A stretch of 64,000 bases of DNA from PHBD01 sp964578535. GTDB taxonomy: Bacteria > Desulfobacterota > Syntrophia > Syntrophales > PHBD01. How positions within the stretch are numbered: the first letter of the stretch is position 1; each line of letters starts with the position of its first letter. A program made the translations under genes and the position numbers. Positions 25,919-34,556 of this stretch are shown here, piece after piece. Location: contig CAZODI010000001.1 in assembly GCA_964578535.1 (NCBI GenBank), positions 1 through 64,000 on the forward strand. Direction: 5' to 3'. The notes under the pieces were generated by a model. That model was not told the DNA's origin, made no database searches, and worked only from the letters and a program-made list of their open reading frames with translations.

Positions 25919-26503
25919 TCAGCGATTCACGAGGAGCAAATTGACATCCCGTCTGCTTTCCTGAAGCAGATGACGCAGGACGGCCTTGTGGGCGGCGAAA
26001 TCGTAATTCAGGAAGGCATCCCGTACTTCTTCCGTCTCTCCGAGAAACCGGATTGCGACATGGAACCCCTGTTCCTGCTCGATGGAGCGGAGGACTTCCC
26101 CGTAAAGCGTAAGCAAGACATGGGGCTGTCCATAGAGGAGCAGCTTCATCTCGAGAATTTCGCCCGGTTCGAACGCCTCGAGGGAGGAAAAGCGCATCCC
26201 ATTTGCGCTCAGGTTCAGAACTCGGAAGGAAAGGGCTATAAATCCCTTTCTCTCAGGAATCAGAAGACTGAGAATCGCCGACAACTTGCTGTCCAGGCGG
26301 GAGAGGACCTCGGCGAGGGACGCACTGTCCAGGGAAGGGGGAGTCGTGAAGTCCACGATGATCGCCCCTTTTTCCACCTTCGATACGAGATGGTCGGCGG
26401 ATGTAGCTGCAATGCGGAACGCCGCCATGGGCTGGTATGTATTAACCCGGGAATACCGGCGCAGATTCTTCGCTTTTCCTGCAGGTTTTCTTTTCAAGAG
26501 CAT
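25919..26503 (-). CDS. PilZ domain protein
   Basis: 194 aa. RRYSRV (about 15-20) and LNLSANGMRFSS (about 97-108) correspond to the RxxxR and D/NxSxxG motifs of PilZ c-di-GMP receptors; Asn replaces Asp in the second. Basic N-terminus, no membrane segment. The ATG at 26503 has AGGAGGTT upstream. It is 66 bp downstream of the PilT-like ATPase on the same strand, so the pair may control pilus retraction or surface motility together. Confidence 0.78.
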   Translation of the reverse strand: MLLKRKPAGKAKNLRRYSRVNTYQPMAAFRIAATSADHLVSKVEKGAIIVDFTTPPSLDSASLAEVLSRLDSKLSAILSLLIPERKGFIALSFRVLNLSANGMRFSSLEAFEPGEILEMKLLLYGQPHVLLTLYGEVLRSIEQEQGFHVAIRFLGETEEVRDAFLNYDFAAHKAVLRHLLQESRRDVNLLLVNR

Positions 26504-26569
26504 AACCTCCTGTTGTAACCGTGCATCTCATCCGCCGGACCGGGATTGGGGCGGTCGGTGGAGAACCGG

Positions 26570-27826
26570 TCATCGTTTCTCGAATTCCTTGATGAGTTCC
26601 TCGATGGAGGCTTCTTCTTCAATACTGACCAGGTTTTCGAGGCTTCCCACGTCATGACCACGCCGTGCTGCAACGGCAGGTCCCCGCACGACCTCGAACG
26701 TGTCCGGGGCCACGGACGCTTCCTGAATGCGCACAGGAGCCTCCGCGTACCCTCCCTTGCTCAACAGGACCGACCGGTACATCGGCTCCTGAGCCTCTTC
26801 TTCGGAAGGTCGGAAGCTCTCCGTCGGAGAGATGAAGTTTCTTTTCGTCGACAGGAACTCTTCCATGTATCGATCCGAGGAGAACATGCCGCTTCCCTTC
26901 CCTGTCTGGAGGAAGCCTTCGATCTGGTGCAGCTTGTTGTCCCGGATCACCGTTTTCACCGGCGATGTTCCTCTCAGAATGGAAAGCAGGGGGACGCGGA
27001 AATCGATCCCCTTGAGAGAAACGAGCTGCTGAACGACCAGCCAGGAGATGACGGATGCGAGCTGGACACGGATCGCGTCCTGGGCGTCCGGCGGGAAGGA
27101 GTTTAGAAGCCTGTAAATGGCCTCCTCCACCGAGGAAGCGTGGAGGGTCCCGATGACCAAATGGCCGGACTCGGCCGCGTTGAGGGTCAGGCGCATGGTC
27201 TCGGGGTCGCGGAGTTCCCCGACGACGATCACGTCCGGGTCTTCCCGAAGAATGTCGACAAGCCCCTGATCGAAAGACGGCATGTCCACTCCGAGTTCCC
27301 TCTGCTGGATGATGCATTTCTTGGAGCGGAATCGGTACTCAATGGGGTGCTCCAGGGTGATGATGTGCCCAAGCCGGTTGAAGTTGATTTCATCGATGAT
27401 GGCGGCAATCGTCGCTGTCTTTCCCACGCCCGTAGCTCCGCAGATCAGAACAAGCCCTGCGTCCGCCTGGCAGATTTCATGGAGGCAGGGATGGAGATTC
27501 AGTTTGTCGATCGTCGGAGGGTTTCCCGGGAGGACGCGGATGGCCATGCTGAGCCCGCGGCTGGTGCTGAATGCGTTGACGCGCAGGCGGGCGCGGGCGA
27601 CACTGACGCCGAAGTCCACGGAGAAGCGCTCCTGCAGTGTCTGGAACTGTTCCGGAGAGATAAGCTTCCGGACAAGCACATCGATTTCCCTGGCGGTCCA
27701 GGGACTGGCGCCATGGAAATAAATGCGCCCGTGTTTCCGGAAGGCTACGCGGTGACCAGGAATGATATGGACGTCGGATGTCCTTTCCTGGATGGCCTGC
27801 TGAATCGTTTCTTCGAAACGCTTCAT
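26570..27826 (-). CDS. PilT-like pilus retraction ATPase
   Basis: 418 aa hexameric secretion ATPase. Walker A is GATGVGKTAT (about 131-140), the Asp box lies around HIITLEHPIEYRF, Walker B is DVIVVGELRDPET, and the His box is SGHLVIGTLHA; PilT-type HQIEGFLQTGKGSGM follows. Usual PilT is about 345-370 aa; here an extra acidic C-terminal tail of about 80 residues ends in SIEELIKEFEKR. The start is the ATG at 27826 after GGAGGACATC. No pilin genes are nearby. It interrupts the liv cluster. Confidence 0.82.
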   Translation of the reverse strand: MKRFEETIQQAIQERTSDVHIIPGHRVAFRKHGRIYFHGASPWTAREIDVLVRKLISPEQFQTLQERFSVDFGVSVARARLRVNAFSTSRGLSMAIRVLPGNPPTIDKLNLHPCLHEICQADAGLVLICGATGVGKTATIAAIIDEINFNRLGHIITLEHPIEYRFRSKKCIIQQRELGVDMPSFDQGLVDILREDPDVIVVGELRDPETMRLTLNAAESGHLVIGTLHASSVEEAIYRLLNSFPPDAQDAIRVQLASVISWLVVQQLVSLKGIDFRVPLLSILRGTSPVKTVIRDNKLHQIEGFLQTGKGSGMFSSDRYMEEFLSTKRNFISPTESFRPSEEEAQEPMYRSVLLSKGGYAEAPVRIQEASVAPDTFEVVRGPAVAARRGHDVGSLENLVSIEEEASIEELIKEFEKR

Positions 27827-28134
27827 GATGTCCTCCCAACAGACGTGTAGGATGTATGTCAACGATGTGTGAAGCAGGAAACAAAAATCAAGCCGGGACG
27901 GCTGCCGCACCACTCCCAGGATATCGCCGTGTGTTCCATGATTTCTATGAAATAGCAGCAAATTAATTGCAAAACGATCTGGCAAATGCAAGGGGAAATA
28001 TATTGGATTGTTGGATATGGCTGGTTTAGAGAGATCATCGACCGGGTCAGGAAGTGATATTTCCCGTTGACTTCACCGGACCGAATATCTATGGATGCAG
28101 CCGTGCCGCCCGTGCCGCGGCGGTGAGGAGCAAG

Positions 28135-28857
28135 ATGGCGGAGATCCTGGGTGTCAACAATCTTCATGTTTCCTATGGGAATGTGGAAGTCCTGCATGGA
28201 ATCGACCTGTCCGTGGAGGAAGGGGAGATTGTATCGCTCCTGGGCGCCAACGGAGCCGGGAAATCGACGACCCTCCTGGCCGTCAGCGGGCTTGTCCGCT
28301 CCTCCGAAGGGACGATCTCTCTGGATCGGGATCCCATCCACCGTCTTCCCGCCCACGAGGTTGTCAAGCGCGGGGTTACCCAGGCACCGGAGGGCAGGCG
28401 GATCTTCGGAACCCTGACGGTGGACGAGAACCTGACCCTGGGCGGCTTCGTCCGTTCGGATGCGAAGGGGATCGAAGAGACCCGCGACTGGGTTTACCGG
28501 CTGTTTCCCGTACTGAGCGAACGGCGTGAGCAGCTCGGCGGGACGCTTTCCGGGGGCGAGCAGCAGATGCTCACCATCGGCCGGGCCCTCATGGCGAAGC
28601 CCAGGATTCTTCTCCTCGACGAGCCTTCGCTCGGACTGGCGCCGCTTCTCGTCCAGACCATCTTTCAGACCATCCGGGAAATCAACCTGGCCGGCCTGAC
28701 GGTTCTCCTGGTCGAGCAGAACGCGCGGGCGGCCCTGAAGCTGGCTCATCGGGGATATGTCATGGAATTGGGCCGCATCGTCCTGGAGGATTCGGCGACG
28801 AACCTGCTTGCGAACCCGGACGTCCAGAAGGCCTACCTCGGGGGGACCCACACCTGA
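28135..28857 (+). CDS. livF: Branched-chain amino acid ABC transporter ATP-binding protein LivF
   Basis: 240 aa second ATPase of the Liv importer. Walker A is GANGAGKST (about 39-47), the signature is LSGGEQQML, Walker B is LLLDEPSLGL and the H-loop is LLVEQNA. ATG 28135 follows GAGGAGCAAG. It lies 2.3 kb from livG with the PilZ/PilT pair between, so it must have its own promoter; the AT-rich stretch 27827-28134 is the place, but no clear -10/-35 pair stood out. Confidence 0.92.
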   Translation: MAEILGVNNLHVSYGNVEVLHGIDLSVEEGEIVSLLGANGAGKSTTLLAVSGLVRSSEGTISLDRDPIHRLPAHEVVKRGVTQAPEGRRIFGTLTVDENLTLGGFVRSDAKGIEETRDWVYRLFPVLSERREQLGGTLSGGEQQMLTIGRALMAKPRILLLDEPSLGLAPLLVQTIFQTIREINLAGLTVLLVEQNARAALKLAHRGYVMELGRIVLEDSATNLLANPDVQKAYLGGTHT

Positions 28858-28985
28858 CGGCGTTGCGAGGGAACGACTGCACGCATCCTTTGCCGACGTG
28901 AACCAGCGGCGAATGGAGCTTTCGCCGGCCCGGAGCCCCGTCCCGATGGGAAACCGGCGGCCGGTGCGGGGAGAGGAGGGGTGCC

Positions 28986-29726
28986 ATGGACGATATCCGC
29001 TCCGAACTGAAGATTGCCCTTTACCGGAAGGGAGCGGCTCTCCTTGGATTTGCAGACCTCAGGGAGCTTCCGCCCGATGGCAGGATGAACCTGCCCGTCG
29101 GGCTTTCCATTGCCGTAGCCCTCGATCCGGCGATTGTTGCCGGCATTGTGGAGGGGCCGAATGCGGCCTATTTCGACGAGTACGGGCGGCTGAACCGGCT
29201 TCTGGCGGAGCTCGGCCGGATGGCCGCGGATATCATCGCGGACCGGGGATGGAAGGCCGTTCCCGCGGAGCCGACCCGGGAGGTCTTCTCCTCCGATTTC
29301 CGGACGCCTCTTCCCCATAAAACGGTGGCCACCCGGGCCGGACTGGGCTGGATCGGCCGCAACGCCCTCCTGATCACGGAGCCCTATGGCTCCGCCGTCC
29401 GCCTGATCACGGTCTTGACGGATGCCCCCTTCACGACCTCCCCTCCGGTGGAGGTGTCCCGGTGCGGGGCCTGCAGGCTGTGCGTGGACAACTGTCCCGG
29501 GCGGGCGCCGCGGGGGGAGGAATGGAGTGTGGGAACGGACCGGGACGAGATCCTGGACGTTTATGCCTGCCACGCCACCGCCCGGAGTCTCACGGAACGG
29601 GCGGGCATCGCCGCCACGACAATCTGTGGCATCTGCATTGCGTGCTGTCCCTGGACGAAGCGTTATCTGAGGCAGAGCCTCCAATCCGATCGTCCGAGTC
29701 AGGGGATCCGGACGCTTACGGATTGA
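28986..29726 (+). CDS. QueG-like 4Fe-4S double-cluster protein
   Basis: 246 aa. The C-terminal half has two 4Fe-4S motifs, CGACRLCVDNCPG (about 160-172) and CGICIACCPW (about 217-226), plus KTVATRAGLGWIGRNALLIT, the hallmark of the epoxyqueuosine reductase (QueG)/reductive dehalogenase-like superfamily. It is shorter than QueG (about 350 aa) and lacks the full N-terminal B12-binding part, so it is probably one of the QueG-like paralogues of anaerobes rather than the tRNA enzyme. Its 3' end overlaps the convergent gene by 11 bp. Confidence 0.8.
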   Translation: MDDIRSELKIALYRKGAALLGFADLRELPPDGRMNLPVGLSIAVALDPAIVAGIVEGPNAAYFDEYGRLNRLLAELGRMAADIIADRGWKAVPAEPTREVFSSDFRTPLPHKTVATRAGLGWIGRNALLITEPYGSAVRLITVLTDAPFTTSPPVEVSRCGACRLCVDNCPGRAPRGEEWSVGTDRDEILDVYACHATARSLTERAGIAATTICGICIACCPWTKRYLRQSLQSDRPSQGIRTLTD

Positions 29727-30882
29727 CGTTGGCGAACCACACGAAGCGGCCGTCCTGGATCTTCATGATGACGGCGCTCTTGATCGGATCGCCGGAGCCT
29801 TCGCGGAACTCCATCACTCCCGTAACCCCTTCGTACCGGGGGATTCTTGCCAGCGCATCCCGGACGGCCCGTCTTTCGAGCCTTCCCCCCGTCCGGAGGG
29901 CCTGCCGGAGAAGACCGAAGGAGTCATACGTGAGGGCGGCCACATCATCCGGCACGCTGCCGTATTTCTTCCGGTAGGACTCCACGAACGTCCTGGCCTC
30001 TTTCGTGGCCGTTTCCGCGTCGTAGTGGGTGCTGAAGTAGCAGCCGTCGCAGTCCTTTCCGCATGCAGCCAGGAGATCCGCCGTGCCCCATGAGTCGCTG
30101 CCGAGGAACAGGGCCTGGATCCCGAGTTTTCTTGCCTGCCGGATCTGGCCGGGAACCTCCGTGTAGTGATTTGGGATGAAAATCACGTCCGGCCCGGCGT
30201 TCCGGATTCTTGTCAGCGGATCCGTGAAGTCCCTGGTACCGGTGGTGTAGGGCTCGTATGCCACGATTTTGCCCCCTCTCCGGATGAACACATCCCGGAA
30301 CACCTCCGCGATACCCCGGCTGTAATCCGCCGTTTCGTCGAAGAGGACGGCGGCCGTACCGGCTTTCCGCTCGTCATAGGCGAATTTTGCCAGAACCTGT
30401 CCCTGGAACGGATCAATGTAGCACGCCCGGAACACGTATTTCTTGGGTCCACCCGTCCGGGCATCCAGGGTTGTTCTGGGGGTGGTGGACGACGGCGACA
30501 GGAGGACGGTCGCGGCGCTCTCGGCTGCATCCGAGGCGGGGATGGCGAAACGGCTCTCGTTGGGACCGACGATGGCCACGACCTTGTCGCTGTCGATCAG
30601 CTTCCGGGCAGCCTGTGCCGATGCGTCCGCCTTGCCTCCGTTGTCCATGACCAGAAGCTTTACCTTGTATGTCCTGTCCCCGATGGTCAGCCCGCCGCCG
30701 TCGTTGATTTCCTTCACGGCGAGCTCGGCGGCGTTTCTGCAGGAGATGCCTACTGCGGATGCCTCTCCGGTCAACTCCGCGATCAGTCCGATCCGGAGGT
30801 CCGTCAGGCTGTCGGAGCTGCCGCATCCGGCCAGGAACATAAGAAGCGGGACCAGCAGTGCGGACCGGAGTGTTTTCATCAT
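29716..30882 (-). CDS. Liv-type substrate-binding lipoprotein
   Basis: 388 aa. Lipoprotein signal MMKTLRSALLVPLLMFLAGC with lipobox LAGC. The mature part begins LRIGLIAELTGEASAVG, and VVAIVGPNESRFAIPASDAAE is typical of the Leu/Ile/Val-binding family. The start is the ATG pair at 30882/30879 with GGGAGG upstream; the longer open frame is spurious. It has no permease of its own here, so it may feed the nearby Liv importer with a second ligand. Confidence 0.85.
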   Translation of the reverse strand: MMKTLRSALLVPLLMFLAGCGSSDSLTDLRIGLIAELTGEASAVGISCRNAAELAVKEINDGGGLTIGDRTYKVKLLVMDNGGKADASAQAARKLIDSDKVVAIVGPNESRFAIPASDAAESAATVLLSPSSTTPRTTLDARTGGPKKYVFRACYIDPFQGQVLAKFAYDERKAGTAAVLFDETADYSRGIAEVFRDVFIRRGGKIVAYEPYTTGTRDFTDPLTRIRNAGPDVIFIPNHYTEVPGQIRQARKLGIQALFLGSDSWGTADLLAACGKDCDGCYFSTHYDAETATKEARTFVESYRKKYGSVPDDVAALTYDSFGLLRQALRTGGRLERRAVRDALARIPRYEGVTGVMEFREGSGDPIKSAVIMKIQDGRFVWFANVNP

Positions 30883-31119
30883 GAACGGCGTCCTCCCTGT
30901 CTGTCGGGGTTTGCCCATTTTGATAAAGGAATGTCCGGTGTGAATCAAGGAGAATAAATGGGATCGGAAATCGGGTGTAAAGACCCGGCCTCCGGAAAGA
31001 CGGGGCGGCGAAACGAAGCCCTTGTGCCTCCGGGGAGGCGATGGTAAAGAGAAACCGGTTTCCCGCCGGCCCGCATCCCGTTTTGGCGGATTCCCCTCCC
31101 ACCCATGCGCCAGGAGTCT

Positions 31120-31995
31120 ATGGACAACCAGAAGAAAGCCTATGGGTATGCCCTGGCAACGGTATTGCTCTGGTCGACGGTGGCCTCGGCCTTCAAGATC
31201 ACCCTGCGCTACCTGACGTTCCTGGAGATGCTCTTTCTGGCGTCCCTGACATCCGCCGTGGCGATCTTCGGGATCCTGTGCATCCAGGGCAAGCTCGGTC
31301 TTCTCGGTGGCATGACCCGCCGGGAGTGGCTCCACTCGGCTTTCCTGGGCCTGCTGAATCCGTTCGCCTATTACCTGATTCTCTTCAAAGCATACGACCT
31401 CCTCCCCGCCCAGGAGGCCCAGCCCCTGAATTATACCTGGCCGATCATGCTGGTCCTCTTGTCTGCCGTTATCCTTCGCCAGAAGATCCGCGCTGCGAGC
31501 ATGATCGCGATCCTCCTCAGTTTCGCAGGCGTTCTGGTCGTTTCCACCCGGGGCGACCTTCAGAGCCTTCGGTTCACCAACCCGGCGGGAGCGGCTCTGG
31601 CCCTTTCCAGCTCCATTCTCTGGGCCCTCTTCTGGCTTCTCAACGTGAAAGACACCCGGGACGAGACGCTCAAGCTATTCCTGTGCTTCGTTTTCGGCAC
31701 GGTCTATACATTTGCGGCGTTCGCGCTGTTTTCCCCCCTCCGGTGCCTTCCCCTCCAGGGCCTAGTGGGGGCCTGCTACATCGGCCTTTTTGAAATGGGC
31801 ATCACCTTCGTCCTTTGGCTGAAGGCGCTGACTCTGTCCAGGAGCGCCGCCCAGGTCGGCAACCTGATCTACCTTTCCCCTTTTGTTTCTCTCTTTTTCA
31901 TCGCCGTGACGGTCGGCGAGCCGATCCTTCCTTCCACCGTCCTGGGGCTGTCTCTGATCATGGCGGGCGTGTTGCTCCAACGTCGCCTGTCATGA
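31120..31995 (+). CDS. EamA/DMT-family transporter
   Basis: 291 aa with ten hydrophobic helices in two EamA repeats (about 5-140 and 150-290), e.g. GYALATVLLWSTVASAFK at the start of the first and NPAGAALALSSSILWALFWL at the start of the second. Such carriers usually export amino acids or metabolites. ATG 31120 has AGGAG five bases upstream and is preferred over the in-frame ATG 31105. Confidence 0.85.
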   Translation: MDNQKKAYGYALATVLLWSTVASAFKITLRYLTFLEMLFLASLTSAVAIFGILCIQGKLGLLGGMTRREWLHSAFLGLLNPFAYYLILFKAYDLLPAQEAQPLNYTWPIMLVLLSAVILRQKIRAASMIAILLSFAGVLVVSTRGDLQSLRFTNPAGAALALSSSILWALFWLLNVKDTRDETLKLFLCFVFGTVYTFAAFALFSPLRCLPLQGLVGACYIGLFEMGITFVLWLKALTLSRSAAQVGNLIYLSPFVSLFFIAVTVGEPILPSTVLGLSLIMAGVLLQRRLS

Positions 31996-32050
31996 CTCCG
32001 CGAACCATCCCCGGAGCCGGACAACCTCCCGGGGCGGTTATGACAATTCC

Positions 32051-32079
32051 TTGACAAATGACCGGAATCAAGATAGCAA
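32051..32079 (+). promoter_or_regulatory. Possible promoter of the mutase operon
   Basis: A perfect -35 TTGACA (32051-32056), 17-bp spacer and weak -10 TAGCAA (32074-32079) lie in the 442-bp gap 31996-32437. This implies a leader of about 350 nt before the mutase. No cobalamin riboswitch signature was recognised in it, and nothing else is visible there. Confidence 0.35.
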
Positions 32080-32437
32080 ATACACGCTTTACCAGTGCCC
32101 GCAGTTCATGGGGATGGTCTTTCGGAACCGGACCCTCAGGCTCTTGGCAGAAGCGCTCGTCTTGATCCGGTGTTCGGTCCGGAGGGGGGTTTTCAGACAC
32201 AACATTTGAAGATCACGGCCGTATGGTCGGAGGGTATGAGTGTTTGTTCCATTCATATCGCACCCCCCCTGCATTCTTTCCCCGGTTCTGTTCGCCTGGC
32301 CCGCTTTCCGCGGCGGGTAGTTTCCCTTTTCGTTCCGACTGTACGACCGATGTTCCGATCCATCTGGCAGGCCGCGCCGGGATTTCCTTCCGCGGCGCTG
32401 AACGTTGGCAGCGAATACTTTGAAAGGAGGGGGTAAC

Positions 32438-34126
32438 GTGTATTTCGCTACGGAAGTGTTGACACAGTCGAGTGAGCTCCGAAAGAAGTGGGAGGATGCG
32501 GTCCGGAAGGTGATCGCCAAGAATGCCGACCAGAAGCCCGAAGCGCTATGGTCCACCGTTTCGGATCTTCCCATTCGGCGGCTCTATGGGCCCGAGGACA
32601 TCAAGGACATGGACTTCGTCCAGGACATCGGGTATCCCGGCCAGTTCCCGTTCCTCAGGGGCAACCAGGTGACGGGGTACCGGGGGAAGTACTGGACGTT
32701 CCGCATGTTCTCCGGCATGGGAGACGCCAAGACGACGAACGAGCGGTGGCACCTGCTCCTCAAGGAGGGACAGACGGGGCTTTCCACGGCCTTCGATTTC
32801 CCGACCCTGATGGGGTATGACACCGATTCGCCGAAGGCCCGCGGGGAATGCGGGAAGTGCGGGGTGGCCATTGATACCCTGGAGGACTTCATGCAGCTCG
32901 TCGACGGAATCCCCATGGACAAGGTGACCACGTCCATGACAATCAACCCGCCGGCGACGGCCCTCTGGGCCATGTACTGCGCCACCGCGGAGATCCGCGG
33001 GATTCCCCTGAGCAAGATCGGCGGGACGATCCAGAACGACATGCTCAAGGAGTTCATCGCCCAGAAGACCCTGATGTGCCCGCCCGAGCCGTCGGTGAAG
33101 CTGATCAGCGACACCGTCGAGTTCGGAACCAAGCATGTCCCCCGGTGGAACACCATCTCCATCAGCGGGTACCACATCCGGGAAGCCGGCGCCACGGCGG
33201 TGCAGGAGCTGGCCTTTACGCTCCGGGACGGCATGGAGTACGTGGAAGACGTCATCCGCCGCAAGGGGCTGGACGTCGATTCCTTTGCGCCCCGGCTGTC
33301 CTTCTTCTTCAATTCCCACATCGATTTCTTCGAGGAGATCGCCAAGCTCAGGGCGGCCCGGAGGATCTGGGCCAAGGCCATGAGGGACCGCTACAAGGCC
33401 AAGGACGAGCGGTCCTGGTGGATGCGGTTCCACACGCAGACGGCGGGCTGCTCCCTGACGGCCCAGCAGCCCTACAACAACGTCGTCCGCACGGCCACCG
33501 AGGCCCTGGCGGCCGTCCTGGGCGGGACCCAATCGCTCCACACGAACTCCCTGGACGAGGTGCTCTGCCTTCCCTCGGACCATGCCGTCCAGATCGCCCT
33601 CCGGACGCAGCAGATCATCGCGGAGGAAACGGGGGCGGCCAACACCATCGATCCGCTGGCGGGTTCCTACTTCGTCGAGGCCCTGACCAACGAGATGGAG
33701 GAGAAAGCCTGGGAGTACATCCACAAGATCGACGAAATGGGCGGCATGGTCGCCGCCATCGAGAAGGGCTTCCCCCAACTGGAGATCGCCGACTCGGCGT
33801 ACAAGTACCAGCGCCAGATCGACGCCGGGGAGAAGATCATGATCGGAATCAACAAGTACGTAACCGCCGATGAAGCGCCCATCCCGTTCCTGGAGATCGA
33901 CGACAGCATCGAGAAGGAGCAGATCGAGCGCCTTGCCGCCGTCCGCCGGAAGCGCGACAACAAGACCGTGAAGCGCTGCCTGGACGACCTCAAGGGCGCC
34001 TGCAAGAAGGGTGAGAACGTCATGCCCTACTGCATCGAGGCCGTGAAAAATCTGGCCAGTGTGCAGGAGATCTGCGACGTCTACCGCGAGGTGTTCGGCG
34101 AATACCGCGATCCGGGACTCTACTGA
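32438..34126 (+). CDS. icmA: Coenzyme B12-dependent acyl-CoA mutase large subunit, isobutyryl-CoA mutase type
   Basis: 562 aa TIM-barrel subunit of an adenosylcobalamin mutase. It aligns well with methylmalonyl-CoA mutase (TIQND at 197-201, ISISGYH, QTAGCSLTAQQPYNNVVRT, HTNSLDEVLCLP), but the two residues that hold the methylmalonyl carboxylate are changed: Phe91 (in RMFSG) replaces Tyr89, and Gln209 (in FIAQKT) replaces Arg207. Phe plus Gln is the isobutyryl-CoA mutase pattern. Ala118 rather than Asp argues against 2-hydroxyisobutyryl-CoA mutase. The length equals IcmA (about 566 aa) and the B12 domain is a separate gene, as in IcmA/IcmB. GTG 32438 follows AAAGGAGG. The reaction (isobutyryl-CoA to butyryl-CoA) is inferred from these residues. 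Confidence 0.82.
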   Translation: MYFATEVLTQSSELRKKWEDAVRKVIAKNADQKPEALWSTVSDLPIRRLYGPEDIKDMDFVQDIGYPGQFPFLRGNQVTGYRGKYWTFRMFSGMGDAKTTNERWHLLLKEGQTGLSTAFDFPTLMGYDTDSPKARGECGKCGVAIDTLEDFMQLVDGIPMDKVTTSMTINPPATALWAMYCATAEIRGIPLSKIGGTIQNDMLKEFIAQKTLMCPPEPSVKLISDTVEFGTKHVPRWNTISISGYHIREAGATAVQELAFTLRDGMEYVEDVIRRKGLDVDSFAPRLSFFFNSHIDFFEEIAKLRAARRIWAKAMRDRYKAKDERSWWMRFHTQTAGCSLTAQQPYNNVVRTATEALAAVLGGTQSLHTNSLDEVLCLPSDHAVQIALRTQQIIAEETGAANTIDPLAGSYFVEALTNEMEEKAWEYIHKIDEMGGMVAAIEKGFPQLEIADSAYKYQRQIDAGEKIMIGINKYVTADEAPIPFLEIDDSIEKEQIERLAAVRRKRDNKTVKRCLDDLKGACKKGENVMPYCIEAVKNLASVQEICDVYREVFGEYRDPGLY

Positions 34127-34147
34127 CGAGGAGGGAGGGACAGCTCA

Positions 34148-34552
34148 ATGGCAGATAAGAAACTGCGAATCATGGTTGCGAAGCCGGGCCTGGACGGTCA
34201 CGACCGGGGGGCCCGTGTCCTGGCCCGCTGCTTCCGCGATGCGGGCTTCGAGGTCATTTATACGGGTTGTCACCAGACGCCCGAGCAGATCGCCGCGGCG
34301 GCCATCCAGGAGGATGTGGATATCGTCGGGCTGAGCTGCCTGTCGGGGGCGCATCGCTACCTGTTTCCGGCGGTGGTGACGCTGCTGAAGGAGAAGGGGG
34401 CGGATGATATCACCGTCATTGGCGGCGGCATCATTCCGGACCAGGATTTCAAACTCATGTTTGACGCCGGCCTCAAGGCCATCTTCACGCCGGGGGCCAC
34501 GCTGGACAGCATTGTGGAATGGATCAACACGAATGTACAACCAAGGGCATGA
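34148..34552 (+). CDS. icmB: B12-binding small subunit of acyl-CoA mutase (IcmB type)
   Basis: 134 aa Rossmann-like cobalamin-binding subunit. The base-off/His-on motif is intact: KPGLDGHDRG with Asp16 and His18 (the axial ligand), then GLSCLSG and VIGGGIIP, which cradle the nucleotide tail. Length and separate gene match the IcmB/HcmB small subunits (about 136 aa) rather than the fused large subunit of classical methylmalonyl-CoA mutase. It starts 21 bp after icmA with GGAGGGAGGG upstream. Confidence 0.9.
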   Translation: MADKKLRIMVAKPGLDGHDRGARVLARCFRDAGFEVIYTGCHQTPEQIAAAAIQEDVDIVGLSCLSGAHRYLFPAVVTLLKEKGADDITVIGGGIIPDQDFKLMFDAGLKAIFTPGATLDSIVEWINTNVQPRA

Positions 34553-34556
34553 CATC

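Noticed and set aside
31996..32437. Cobalamin riboswitch ahead of the B12 mutase genes.
   Set aside because: No B12-box-like conserved sequence was recognised; a covariance search would be decisive.
32438..34126. Calling the mutase a methylmalonyl-CoA mutase.
   Set aside because: The carboxylate-binding Tyr and Arg are replaced by Phe91 and Gln209, and the B12 domain is a separate small subunit.
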